Source: Aculops lycopersici (lineage: Eukaryota; Arthropoda; Arachnida; Trombidiformes; Eriophyidae). Taken from it: a stretch of 64,000 nucleotides of DNA. The translations under genes were made by a program, and so were the position numbers. The DNA lies in the NCBI GenBank assembly GCA_015350385.1, contig WNKI01000002.1, forward strand, positions 9,260,711 through 9,324,710, given 5' to 3'. This document shows positions 46,607 to 56,183 of the stretch, piece after piece (the first letter of the stretch is position 1; every line of letters starts with the position of its first letter). Under the pieces are notes generated by a model. It searched no databases and was not told the DNA's origin. It saw only the letters and a list, made by a program, of their open reading frames with translations.

Positions 46607-48481
46607 TCAACTCATCTTCTTGATATCTTCCATCAAATGTTTTCCAATTGTAGCAGCATCACCTGGTGCCAAATTTACCACATGCAATTTCACTCTCTCA
46701 TCATTTTGGTAGTTCTCAAGTCTCGCTCTCAGCGTAAACACATAAGGCTGGAAGGCAGGCTTGGTGATAGCGCGATCATACTCATCCTTGTTGTCCATCT
46801 TCATTAGACGCTCCAAATCTTCGGGTTTCATACCTAAAACAGCTTCGGCCTTCTCATCCCACAGTGTGACCCAAGCGGAACCTGAGCAATCTTGAATCTC
46901 AACATCTGTCTTGAATCTGTACTTGAATGCGGAGTAGGTCTGCTGACATTTGTCACACTTGAGCTCACCATTTTGAGTATCAACAAGTTTCTTTCCACAA
47001 CCCTCAGTTGGACAACACTTATAAACTGGATTTTTGCCGACTGTCATCAGAATGGCCTTGCACTTGCCATATGTATTAGGGTTGCCTGATGATTGTGCTA
47101 TCTTAGCTTGTTCCATGTTCATAAATTGGTCAATCAACTTCCATTGATCGCCTCCAGACTGAGATCCAGACGAGCTTGTGAGGGCAGTGAAGTTTTGATC
47201 CATCAAGTTATCGAACCAATTTTTGAGTTTCCTCACCTCGGGCACATTTGGGTTGATGAAACAACAGTCGCCTGCTGAAGCCGATCGACCTCCATAACTT
47301 CCAATACGAGCTCCCTTGGTCACAAAGATGTCACCTTTGGCTCCGTTGAATGAATGAGCTTGCTCACCCCAGAGGGTAACCTCAATGCTATGTCTCGACA
47401 TATCGACTATGTTAATCGACCTCTTAGTGAGTTCCTTGTTCTTAGTTTTAGATATGATATTAGATACCTCCGAAACATCTGTAATGGCACCAATCAGATC
47501 GACGGGTGTTGCCGGTAAGGAGCTAGCAATGGAGCCGAGAGATACGAAATTGAATTTGGCCAGAGGAACATCGGAAACCTCCGAAGCGTCCATCTCTTCG
47601 AGTAGTGAGTCGCTGTTTAGTGTGACCTCAACATCGGCTGTTGTGTAGCGTTTGTCGGCAGCCTTAGCAGTGGCTCGGCCTAAAATATAGACCTTGTTTG
47701 GCTCAACCATGGGGAAACAGCGCTCACAATCTTGATTGAACCCAGTGACTTTGAGCTCACCAGTCTTGTCGGCCAATGTAAAGCTAAATAGTTTGCCAGC
47801 TCCCTTGGCGTTGTTGTATTCCCGAATGCCGCTCTTGGTAACACATCTACCTTTGATCACCCACTTACCAATGTAAGGGGTGAGTTCGCCAATATTAATG
47901 AATGGTTGGTCCATCTGACGACGAGGTGACTTGATGGTTGCTGGGTTTGGATTGTATGAGTTATCGAACTGGTATGGTTGTGCTTGAGTTTCCATTGGTT
48001 GGTATGGATTAGATGTAGGTAAGGGGGGCCTGTTCATGGTTTGTTGCTGCATTGGTCGATTGGCATCACCATTACCATTTGCGTGCATACCAGCTGGAGG
48101 GGGAGCTGACGAGCCTGGAGTCGCAGTCAACTTACATCCAACCTCAGAGCCCGGCTTTATAACAGTCAAGTTCAAGATGTAGATCAATTTTCTGCCATTT
48201 GAGTCGACTGTTTGGTAATTTGAAACCTTTATGATTGACCACTTCTCGATTTTGCTATTCTTGATGTCGTTGACTATATCCTGGTTTGTTATAATACAAT
48301 ATTGGTGAGCCTTATCTCCATCACCTATCATTAATCTATATCTCAGCTCCTCTGTAGCTTGACCAAATGCAGTTTGGTCAGCACCCATTGGTTTGTAACC
48401 AATAATCTGTAGGACGGGGTTTGCCGGCTTCTGGTCTGCAAGAATTTGGGTTATGGCTCCGGTGGTTAATAATTTTTCCAT
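46607..48481 (-). CDS. RPA1: Replication protein A 70-kDa DNA-binding subunit
   Basis: 624 residues, single exon, about the human length (616). RPA1 is the large subunit of the heterotrimer that coats single-stranded DNA in replication, repair and checkpoint signalling. Domains: N-terminal OB fold DBD-F (about 1-115); a Pro/Gln/Asn-rich linker (about 120-190); DBD-A (about 194-300, FINIGELTPYIGKWVIKGRC, FSFTLADKTGELKVTGFN); DBD-B (about 310-420, INIVDMSRHSIEVTLWGEQ); DBD-C (about 445-620). The DBD-C zinc ribbon ligands are visible as C489 or C490, C495, C509 and C512. The start is the first ATG (MEKLLTTGAI). It diverges from ORC3 over 572 bp. Confidence 0.97.
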   Translation of the reverse strand: MEKLLTTGAITQILADQKPANPVLQIIGYKPMGADQTAFGQATEELRYRLMIGDGDKAHQYCIITNQDIVNDIKNSKIEKWSIIKVSNYQTVDSNGRKLIYILNLTVIKPGSEVGCKLTATPGSSAPPPAGMHANGNGDANRPMQQQTMNRPPLPTSNPYQPMETQAQPYQFDNSYNPNPATIKSPRRQMDQPFINIGELTPYIGKWVIKGRCVTKSGIREYNNAKGAGKLFSFTLADKTGELKVTGFNQDCERCFPMVEPNKVYILGRATAKAADKRYTTADVEVTLNSDSLLEEMDASEVSDVPLAKFNFVSLGSIASSLPATPVDLIGAITDVSEVSNIISKTKNKELTKRSINIVDMSRHSIEVTLWGEQAHSFNGAKGDIFVTKGARIGSYGGRSASAGDCCFINPNVPEVRKLKNWFDNLMDQNFTALTSSSGSQSGGDQWKLIDQFMNMEQAKIAQSSGNPNTYGKCKAILMTVGKNPVYKCCPTEGCGKKLVDTQNGELKCDKCQQTYSAFKYRFKTDVEIQDCSGSAWVTLWDEKAEAVLGMKPEDLERLMKMDNKDEYDRAITKPAFQPYVFTLRARLENYQNDERVKLHVVNLAPGDAATIGKHLMEDIKKMS

Positions 48482-49053
48482 CTTGACAATAAGATTATTT
48501 GTGCCTCAGAATAAGTAAATTATTTACTCAAGGATTCAATGCTTGAGTGAAAAATATCTGCAATTAGATGATTAACAAGGAAAATCCAAGGGAGGTTATG
48601 TAAGGCGACTTCTGTCATGTGAAGCCAAATGGAGTTTCCTATTTGCGCCAAAAAGTGTGCTTTTGTTCCCCCGATTCGAGGGGGAAAGAAGCATTGCCAA
48701 TGCTCCGAGCAATAACAAAACTCGCACGCGAAACGCGCGCTGAAATAACTTTCGAATTTCGACGCACTACGGCGTTGCGATCGCAAGTCGCATGATATGC
48801 ACGTGCTCAGGAATTGTTTTGCAACCCAAATCTAGGTTTTGACATTAACTTTGATCTCAATCAAGTTGGTTCCATTCTTATTTAAGAAGTCAAAATCATC
48901 AACTTTGTAATATTTGATCAAGTTTGGGCAACAAATAAGAATCCTACTGTTCCACTCCCGTCAATCCACTGCCATTTTTTAACTGAGGAACGACTTGTTG
49001 CACCAAACTTTTGTGATAAATTCTATTTAAACTAATGAACTAACAACATAATA
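48482..49053. promoter_or_regulatory. Divergent promoter region, RPA1 / ORC3, with E2F-like site
   Basis: 572 bp between the two ATGs. TTTGCGCCAAAA at 48642-48653 contains GCGCCAAA, the reverse complement of the E2F consensus TTTGGCGC. About 20 bases on is a small inverted repeat, TTCCCCC / GGGGGAA, around GATTCGA (about 48667-48687), then a CpG-rich patch. E2F control would suit two S-phase genes. The site is seen; its use is inferred. Confidence 0.6.
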
Positions 49054-50883
49054 ATGCCTATCAACCTCACGGACTCGAAACCTATAGAAGACAAACAAAC
49101 ACTGAAATGGCTCCGTGAAGAGATAAATCACGAGGAGCAAGAGAAGTTGGCTCTCATGTACCAAATATATAGGAAGCAAAGACAATTGTCCGATAACTTG
49201 TTTGACAAATGGCTATCTCAAATGAATGGGCCTCTTATAAAAGAAATCGACTCTTTTCTTGATAATGCTCTTATAGATAGTGAGAATACATTATGGGAAG
49301 AATCTCCAATGGTTTATCCTGCCCAGATCACCATTGGAGCACAGAAGAGTGATCATCCAGCTACTTTAAATATGATAGAGAAACATATTCGCAAAACTAG
49401 AAAGCGTATAAGCATTCTTAGGTTGAAACCAAACCGATACACAAGAAACTATCTTGCAAACATGGTGGACGAGATGTCAGGGGATAGGTATATCCTTGTT
49501 ATTGTTGAGCAGGTCGAGACTCTTGAGAGGACTCTATTAGAGACCATTATTGACCATCTCGCTGGTTTGCTAGAGTATTCTACGACCGAGAAGGCCATGC
49601 TTATGATATGTATCACCGGATCTTTCATGAAAATTGACACTATACTAGAATGCACTAGTGGAGCTAGGCTCAGAAAATTTACTGAGATAGTGCAAAATCC
49701 GGTTGATCTACTGCTTAGCTTACCGGAAGAGTTGTTAAGACAGAACAATCTCGCTCCCAAGATATCACCCACCATTTGTCCCCTAATGATGCAAATTTTT
49801 CTAGAAAATGACTGTAGTGTAACAAACTTGAGATTCACATACCAGATACTGCAATTATATCATTGCTTTACAGAGTTTGCTCTCGTCGCACTTACGCCGG
49901 GCGATAGCATTACCTCAAGGCCACAGATATTGGAAAGGATCAGGAATGATTTCAATATAATCAAACAGCCCGAGGGTTGGGATTGGAAGGATTCTAAGAA
50001 GATGTCTCAAATTATACATGACATATTTAAGAGACATAATGTAAACCATGATAGTATGATGGAGCAACTCAAATGTTATTATATCTTACTCAAGGACCTT
50101 TCGGAGGACGGTTGGCCGGCTTATTTTACGGAACTATATGAGGAGATTGGGCAGTTTAAGGACCTCGGCCACTCGTCTAGATTCGTCGATGCCGTCACCA
50201 AAATTAACCGTATACCGATAGATAGGTTACTTAAGCGAATGGAAAACTGCCTGAAGTCTAGTAATGGTCTCAGATACAAGCCAGAAATGGTTCAATCTAT
50301 TGTATACAAGTACCAACAAAAGTTGGAAAACAATGAGAATAACCCGAAGCTGGTGGGAGAGTTTGTTGCTGAGCTATTACTTCATATCAAGAAGATCAGA
50401 AACCCCCTTGATCAACTTTTCCACCAAACAGCATATTACACTGATCTTGCCATGGCAAGGGAAGTTATAACACCGAGCTATCGGAGAAGCTTGGCAACGA
50501 AACTTATTGATAAGGATAGCTATTTCGGGATGCTATATGATATCATAAGCCATAGTCCCAGTGATATTTGTTTAGCTGACTTATTCGATGAGTTCCAAGA
50601 TGCTGTCAAGCTGAGAGTTCAAGCGAAACCCAATGAACAAATCGAGAGGAGACTCACAAGCATCAAGATCAAAGAGACACCCAGGAAGAGAGATAGAGGC
50701 AAATCTATTGCACCAGTACCTGCTAAAAAAATGAAACCAAATATTACAGACGACGAAGGGTTGCTCAAAGCTATTTTTATTGACCTCATTGAAACCATGG
50801 ACTTGCAGAAATACATCAGGCGAGATCTGAGAAAGAGTCGAAGAGGTTTCGTGGCGAGGTCGGCATGGTTGAATGTTTATTGA
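49054..50883 (+). CDS. ORC3: Origin recognition complex subunit 3
   Basis: 609 residues, single exon; human ORC3 has 711. ORC3 is part of the six-subunit complex that marks replication origins and loads MCM helicases with CDC6 and CDT1. The N-terminal part reads as the degenerate AAA+-like ORC3 domain (ITIGAQKSDHPATLNMIEKHIR, ILVIVEQVETLERTLLETIIDHL) without a usable Walker A. Then come the helical insert region (FTYQILQLYHCF) and a C-terminal winged-helix-like part (SDICLADLFDEFQDAV) with a basic linker (KRDRGKSIAPVPAKKMK). The identification rests on overall pattern rather than a single signature. The frame is intact from the ATG at 49054. The stop is 110 bp from the convergent PDS5 stop. 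Confidence 0.85.
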   Translation: MPINLTDSKPIEDKQTLKWLREEINHEEQEKLALMYQIYRKQRQLSDNLFDKWLSQMNGPLIKEIDSFLDNALIDSENTLWEESPMVYPAQITIGAQKSDHPATLNMIEKHIRKTRKRISILRLKPNRYTRNYLANMVDEMSGDRYILVIVEQVETLERTLLETIIDHLAGLLEYSTTEKAMLMICITGSFMKIDTILECTSGARLRKFTEIVQNPVDLLLSLPEELLRQNNLAPKISPTICPLMMQIFLENDCSVTNLRFTYQILQLYHCFTEFALVALTPGDSITSRPQILERIRNDFNIIKQPEGWDWKDSKKMSQIIHDIFKRHNVNHDSMMEQLKCYYILLKDLSEDGWPAYFTELYEEIGQFKDLGHSSRFVDAVTKINRIPIDRLLKRMENCLKSSNGLRYKPEMVQSIVYKYQQKLENNENNPKLVGEFVAELLLHIKKIRNPLDQLFHQTAYYTDLAMAREVITPSYRRSLATKLIDKDSYFGMLYDIISHSPSDICLADLFDEFQDAVKLRVQAKPNEQIERRLTSIKIKETPRKRDRGKSIAPVPAKKMKPNITDDEGLLKAIFIDLIETMDLQKYIRRDLRKSRRGFVARSAWLNVY

Positions 50884-50937
50884 GTGATGCTAATTATGAC
50901 AAGCATGATTAGTCATATTACTCCTGTTGCCATACAG

Positions 50938-50943
50938 AATAAA
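50938..50943 (+). terminator. Poly(A) signal of ORC3
   Basis: AATAAA about 55 bases past the ORC3 stop, inside the 110-bp gap before the convergent PDS5 stop. Confidence 0.7.
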
Positions 50944-50993
50944 ATTCATTTTATGAGATAGAAATATGTCCTGACAGCTTAGGTTGGTAGTTT

Positions 50994-53900
50994 TCATCCT
51001 CTCCTAACTTTCTTGTTCGTCTTACCAAGCATCTCTGTCTCGAGTCCACATCTTTTAGGCGGTGGGATTTGCATCGACTCGGGAAGGTAACATTTGTAAT
51101 TATTCTCGACGAACTGTTTACACTTGGTGTAATATTTAGAGTGCAGCTGATATCTTATTGGTGATTCTTTGAATGCAAAATTCTTTGACTTACTCATCAC
51201 AAGACCCAGGGCAAGATCACAAGCACAATAAATCTTGTAATTGATTAGTTGAGCTATTGGACTTAACGGTTCATCCTCCACTGGAGCGGTGGCCTTGTCG
51301 ACGCACGTTTTGATGCTCTCAAAAGTTTTCTTGAAAAAGTTGAACGAGTAGTTCTCATTCAAAACCATTGGTTCCATGATAAACCACAAGCAATCCTTGA
51401 CAATTTCAAGTTGACTTACATCATCATATTTTGTGTAGAATGGCATATGCGCGAGCAGATGAATCACGAATGGCATTGTGCAATCAGGATGAAGAATCTG
51501 TAAAAAGGCGTTGTTTGTCTTGACGAGCTCTCTTCTTGTGGCGAGATTGTTAAGGAGTGAAGTCTGTATCCGTTTATAGAATGATGAATCAGATGGGTAG
51601 TAACCTCCTAGTGAGAATATAGCCAAGAACTCTAGACCTAACTCTAAGCTGATAAGCTTCTTATGAAGTTTGATGCAAAATTTCTCCCTGACAAACTCTT
51701 GGGGGTCTAGAAGTGTTGTGGCTAGTGCGTGCAGTTGTCCAGGAGCAATGAGTGTCGATACTGATGCTGGGGTCTTCTTTAGATTGAGACTATTGTCACT
51801 CTTGGGCTCGCCACTATCGCCATCAGTTTTGGGTGTCTTGTCGATATTTATACTATCATTGGCAGCGATCTTGATCATTGCATTTGCCGCGGCGAGTCTA
51901 AGATGTGCTTTCTCTAGGGTAGTTCCGGCCAGACCCTTTTCTTGAAGGTCTCCACCGCTTTCAATTATGGCCTTGCACATACGAAGGGTATTCTGGGCAT
52001 TTTCCGAATAGAATCCATACAATTCTTGCTTATCTGGCATCGTCAACCAATTGAGTCTCATACCATAAACCCATCGCACAACTAGCTTGATACCCTCAAT
52101 CTTACATTTCACCTCCTCACTACATCGATCGAGGGATCGTTCAAACTCAAATCCATCGCCCACTAATGAGGATTCCGATTTCTCCTGAGCCTTGATTTCA
52201 ATATCACTCCTAGCATTCTTCATGATAAGACCTTGTACGATGAACTTCTTGATGATTGACTTGAGAACTGCAGGATACTTGTTCTGCCCTCCGCAGGTGG
52301 CGATCATACCCAGAGCAACAAGGTGGGTTCTGAAATTAGCGCTCTCGAGATTCAAGCCGGCGTCCTTGATCGAGTCGAGGATCAGGCCGAAAATCTTATC
52401 TTTCTCCTGCTCGCTATTTATCACGGAGTTGAGACATTGAATAGCGTACTTAGCTTGCTTTGGCGACGAAGCCTCTAGAATACATGTGTTGATAATCTTT
52501 GAAATAACATCATCCGGTTGGGCCCAAAAAGGTAGTGCAGGTTCGCTTCGATTAGGTTTCGAAAATGGACGCCCGCCAATAGCGGCTAAGATCTGTAAGA
52601 CTAACTCGGCAACTTTGTGATCTGCGTTCTCAGATTTTTCTGGCCAGAGGAATTTCAGTAAATAGTCATTGTATAGCTCTTTTCCGTGGAATAATGTAGG
52701 GAAAACATTAGCGAAACTCAAAATCAACTCAAGACCCCTGACGGCTGAGTTCGATATGCCCATCTTTGAATCCAACTCACCATTTTCTAATAATGAGTCG
52801 GCGATGTAACTAAATATAAGCAAGATTCCCTCATGATCAATCATAATTGGTGCAACTCTTTCCATGAGATTCTTGATTATCATGAAGAACGAATTTGTTT
52901 GTACAGGGTAACCGAGTGATCTCAAAATTTCTCTAGCGCTATGCTCTACTGTAGCGCTGGATGGTGGAGGTATGAAATTACCGTCGTCATCATAAGAAGC
53001 GCTTGGATTTGCGGAGCTAACTATCAACTCGAGGTGCTCTCGACGAGTAGTGTTGTCCTCCAAATTTTGTATTAGCTTCATAATATACTCCTCAGTTTTC
53101 ACGGGTTCAAGTAGACTTCTAGAACAGATTTGAACCTTCCTCTTGAGTAATGCATCTTTTGCAGCCCCACAAGGCTCTTTCATCACATCGAGGATGTCGC
53201 AAACCTGACGACGGACAATCTGTTGTTGACGTAACATTAGGTTGAATGCTCTGGCTGCACGCGCATCAATGGTTACGTAGAATGTGTATAGAACTTTGAC
53301 ACGTTCCTCCAAGGGTAATGTACATGGAACAAGACAAGTTTGGACGATCCTTTCCACAAGTAACTTGTCTTCAAGATTACCTGTAGCACAATAGTTGTGA
53401 AGACATTTGTTTTTGATCCAAGCTAACTCTCTAACTGAATTGATTCCACTTTCAGTGACTGGTGGTGGTCCATCTGGCTTGATTCCCAAAGAATATTGTC
53501 TGTACAACTGAGCAAGTCCATAAAGCGCCTCTCTCCTGATCTTGAATTTGGTGTCGAGTGTCCTCTCCTTAACGCACTTTAAGAGATCTTCATTGATATT
53601 GTCCATACCTTTTCGAGCTGCATGAATGATTGCCATCACAACTTCATGTCTAACATTTTCATCTTGATCATGACCACGTTGTCTCATCTGCTCAGCGACA
53701 TCTCCCTTCATTTCTGGATGATTGACCAGGAAATGCATAGAATATTGAACGCAAGTTTTACGGACTGTCGAGCTTATATCGACAAATCTGCCCAGGAAGC
53801 ACCTCCATAGCTCTGTGTAAGTTTGTGCAAGATTTGAGTCTTTGTCCGAAAACAACCTAGCTAAAAGTTTCGTGAACTCACATCGATCTCGTTCGTCGTT

Positions 53901-54821
53901 GTTCTTAAGCTTATACTCTAGCTGGGGCAGGAAATCTTGCATAGTCTCTGGAACTATCTTGTACAGTTCGTATATAAGGTCACAAATGCCACTAACATTG
54001 TTCTTAAAGTAGCTAGCGGCTTGGGTACCTCTGCCTTGATGTGAGTTTGCATTAGAATCTAGTGATTCCTCACCGTTAGGACTGATCTCAGACGTTACAG
54101 CTGTAGGTAGATAATTGTTTACTAGGTAAGGACCTAGAGTTTTGATGGATTTCTTGATAACTTCATGGGCTAAAGCGCAGGCATTCTTTGCATGAGACTT
54201 TCTTGGTTCAATCAATTGCCTGAGGATTATCTCCATTAGTTCGGGCGAGGTTGCATCTGATTCCAGGATTAATGGCGTCAGCATATCAACCATGAACCCT
54301 TTGACCTTTTGACTGTGATCTTCATTGACAATGTTGAATATTAGATCAAATAATTCACAAAAAATCGATTGTGACTCTTCAAGTTCAATGCAAATATTGA
54401 AGGACTTGACCCAAGCTAAACTTTCTAGTAGATAGAAGTACCTTTTGAATGTTGGATTCTTTGGGTCCTGTAAGCCTTTTAATTGTTTGATGAAGAAACG
54501 GAATATTTTCGTAATCAAAACTTCACTTTGATAAGGTGCATTTGGTGCATAAACTCGAAAAACATCCGCAATCGAACAAGCCACCAAAAGTTTCACATCC
54601 CGCGAACTATGTTCCAAATAAAAATCATTAGATAGTGAGAGTGCCAGGGGTATATATTGTGAATTGTCATCGTCTTGACTCAATTGTTGAAATGCCATTG
54701 AGATATCCTTTAATCTTCGGATTAAATCATCAGTTGACATATCCTCACTTATTTCCCTGCAATTCGGAGGGTAGACAATTTTGCTATCCGCCGCCGTTGC
54801 TCTATTTCTTGTTGGACGCAT
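50994..54821 (-). CDS. PDS5: Sister-chromatid cohesion protein PDS5
   Basis: 1275 residues, single exon. The open frame begins seven codons higher at TTG; the first ATG gives MRPTRNRATAADSK. PDS5 binds cohesin and controls its stability and release (with WAPL) and its acetylation. The N-terminal block is diagnostic: YPPNCREIS, DVKLLVACSIADVFRVYAPNAPY, RYFYLLESLAWVKSFNICIELEE. HEAT-repeat helices follow (VRHEVVMAIIHAARKGMD, RERTLDTKFKIRREALYGLAQLY), and the C-terminal HEAT part holds MPFVIHLLAHMPFY. The long basic, AT-hook-bearing tail of vertebrate PDS5B is missing: the protein ends soon after YLPESMQIPPP with KKVRRG, so it resembles a short-tailed form. It diverges from the PIP-box gene. Confidence 0.96.
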   Translation of the reverse strand: MRPTRNRATAADSKIVYPPNCREISEDMSTDDLIRRLKDISMAFQQLSQDDDNSQYIPLALSLSNDFYLEHSSRDVKLLVACSIADVFRVYAPNAPYQSEVLITKIFRFFIKQLKGLQDPKNPTFKRYFYLLESLAWVKSFNICIELEESQSIFCELFDLIFNIVNEDHSQKVKGFMVDMLTPLILESDATSPELMEIILRQLIEPRKSHAKNACALAHEVIKKSIKTLGPYLVNNYLPTAVTSEISPNGEESLDSNANSHQGRGTQAASYFKNNVSGICDLIYELYKIVPETMQDFLPQLEYKLKNNDERDRCEFTKLLARLFSDKDSNLAQTYTELWRCFLGRFVDISSTVRKTCVQYSMHFLVNHPEMKGDVAEQMRQRGHDQDENVRHEVVMAIIHAARKGMDNINEDLLKCVKERTLDTKFKIRREALYGLAQLYRQYSLGIKPDGPPPVTESGINSVRELAWIKNKCLHNYCATGNLEDKLLVERIVQTCLVPCTLPLEERVKVLYTFYVTIDARAARAFNLMLRQQQIVRRQVCDILDVMKEPCGAAKDALLKRKVQICSRSLLEPVKTEEYIMKLIQNLEDNTTRREHLELIVSSANPSASYDDDGNFIPPPSSATVEHSAREILRSLGYPVQTNSFFMIIKNLMERVAPIMIDHEGILLIFSYIADSLLENGELDSKMGISNSAVRGLELILSFANVFPTLFHGKELYNDYLLKFLWPEKSENADHKVAELVLQILAAIGGRPFSKPNRSEPALPFWAQPDDVISKIINTCILEASSPKQAKYAIQCLNSVINSEQEKDKIFGLILDSIKDAGLNLESANFRTHLVALGMIATCGGQNKYPAVLKSIIKKFIVQGLIMKNARSDIEIKAQEKSESSLVGDGFEFERSLDRCSEEVKCKIEGIKLVVRWVYGMRLNWLTMPDKQELYGFYSENAQNTLRMCKAIIESGGDLQEKGLAGTTLEKAHLRLAAANAMIKIAANDSINIDKTPKTDGDSGEPKSDNSLNLKKTPASVSTLIAPGQLHALATTLLDPQEFVREKFCIKLHKKLISLELGLEFLAIFSLGGYYPSDSSFYKRIQTSLLNNLATRRELVKTNNAFLQILHPDCTMPFVIHLLAHMPFYTKYDDVSQLEIVKDCLWFIMEPMVLNENYSFNFFKKTFESIKTCVDKATAPVEDEPLSPIAQLINYKIYCACDLALGLVMSKSKNFAFKESPIRYQLHSKYYTKCKQFVENNYKCYLPESMQIPPPKRCGLETEMLGKTNKKVRRG

Positions 54822-55338
54822 TTTGCTGTTATTTGATTTCAATTACACCGGTTTGAAGCCAGGTGCCTGATAATGATGAAGAAATTAAAATAATTTGCTT
54901 TCTATGTTGGTTGTCAGGTAAAATTAATTTTAATTAGGTAGTTTGAATAATACATAAGATGGTGGCGATCATGATGTTTCATCGTCGTGAAATAATTTTC
55001 CTTGCCAAAATCAAAATTACCGACAATGTGCGCGAGTGAGTAGATGAGCGCCAGTCAGTCAGTCAGTCAGCGAACAACTGCCATTTGTGTGTGAAGGTTT
55101 GGCTGCTTTTGCAGCGGCCGCTGGACCTCTGCTTTGCCTCTGGAGAAACGAGAAGCGGCCCTCAAGAGCGAAAGAGAGCGCGCGTTGCCAGCAGCCAAAC
55201 AAAACAGTGGTCGGAGGCTTATGAGAATGTGAGCCAGAGCAAAAAGCAAGTGGTGCAAGATTGGTGAAATCCTAATAAAGTCTTGGTTGTGGAAACATCT
55301 TGCCGATTTCAATTAGACTGCAAATCGCCTCGCTAATC
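54822..55338. promoter_or_regulatory. Divergent promoter region, PDS5 / PIP-box gene
   Basis: 517 bp between outward-facing ATGs, with a CpG-rich centre around 55020-55200 that includes GCGGCCGC at 55114-55121 and a short CAGT tandem (about 55052-55070). No exact E2F consensus was found. Shared control is inferred from arrangement. Confidence 0.5.
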
Positions 55339-55662
55339 ATGGATTCCCTCTTCCAAACTATTCCTGTCAATACTCAACCTCTGAGGAAGTATGAGCCCCT
55401 CATCAGATTCGATGCATCCGGCAACCCGAGGCCGAAGAAATTAGTGAGTGAGTCGCCGATTTTTGACTCGCCACCTAAGAAAGTTGATAAGCCTAAGGAA
55501 GAACCAAAAGCAACGACAAACTCATCACTATCATCGGCAACAACAAAGCCTCAGGAGGATCTCAAGAGAAAAGTGATAGACCCACCAGCTGCTGGGATAG
55601 AGCCGAAGAAGAAGCAGCAAAAGCAAGCCTCAATTATGAATTTCTTTGCAAAGAAAACGTAG
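55339..55662 (+). CDS. Small protein with C-terminal PCNA-interacting (PIP-box) motif
   Basis: 107 residues from the ATG of MDSLFQTIPVN; the frame opens 13 codons higher at a TTG. The last twelve residues, QASIMNFFAKKT, match the canonical PIP box Q-x-x-(I/L/M)-x-x-(F/Y)-(F/Y) with basic residues after it (Q96, I99, F102, F103). The rest is disordered: Lys/Pro/Ser-rich, with FDSPPKKVDKPKEE and a basic KRK patch (nuclear signal-like). A C-terminal PIP box is found in POLD3, p21-type CDK inhibitors and other PCNA partners, but I see no POLD3 core, no CDK-inhibitor motif and no PAF15 signature. It is likely a nuclear PCNA ligand of unknown identity. Its neighbours PDS5, ORC3 and RPA1 fit a replication role. 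Confidence 0.75.
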   Translation: MDSLFQTIPVNTQPLRKYEPLIRFDASGNPRPKKLVSESPIFDSPPKKVDKPKEEPKATTNSSLSSATTKPQEDLKRKVIDPPAAGIEPKKKQQKQASIMNFFAKKT

Positions 55663-55668
55663 TTCTAG

Positions 55669-55674
55669 TTTATT
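55669..55674 (-). terminator. Poly(A) signal for the small minus-strand ORF
   Basis: AATAAA on the minus strand, about 37 bases past the stop of the 62-residue ORF at 55711. Confidence 0.5.
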
Positions 55675-55710
55675 ATTATTGTTGTTTTTTGCTTGATGAC
55701 TTAAACAAAA

Positions 55711-55899
55711 CTAGATTGTACTTTCAATCTGTCTTATTATTTGCCTCAATATTTCAAGACTGTCTATCTTGAGTTCATGTTCACTTCGGTCGCTCAAGAC
55801 TAATTTCAATTTTGGAGGATCGATTATTACTTCCTGAGCATCAGGTATCGTCCACTTGATGTCGTGATACCAGAGATAACTCTTGCTTGTATCTTCCAT
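55711..55899 (-). CDS. 62-residue ORF, unknown function
   Basis: ATG start, then a compact mixed hydrophobic/charged sequence with alternating patterns (SYLWYHDIKWTIPDA, KLKLVLSDRSEHELKID) and an amphipathic C-terminal helix (LEILRQIIRQIE). It looks like two or three beta strands followed by a helix, reminiscent of the end of a PH-like fold, but no family is recognised. A minus-strand AATAAA lies 37 bases after the stop. It lies downstream of LIAS on the same strand and converges on the PIP-box gene 48 bp away. It could be a real microprotein gene, a last exon, or chance. Confidence 0.4.
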   Translation of the reverse strand: MEDTSKSYLWYHDIKWTIPDAQEVIIDPPKLKLVLSDRSEHELKIDSLEILRQIIRQIESTI

Positions 55900-56099
55900 G
55901 ATTAGGATTATCTTTGATTGATATTTTTGTATCGAAAATTTACCATGTTACGGGTCAGATGTGGCATAGAAAGCAAATATATTTGGCACTCTCTTGTGAC
56001 TCTTATCAATTTAATCTCGACAGCGGCCGCAACACCACATGCGCTACATCCCGTGATGATATCCTTGAACACTGGAATATTAAAAAATTCAGACTAGAT

Positions 56100-56105
56100 T
56101 TTATT
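56100..56105 (-). terminator. Poly(A) signal of LIAS
   Basis: AATAAA on the minus strand, about 80 bases past the LIAS stop codon. Confidence 0.6.
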
Positions 56106-56183
56106 AATAGACTACACGATTACATCAACAAACGATTAACTTATAGTCATATCACAACTATTTTTAAATTTTACACAGTTAAT

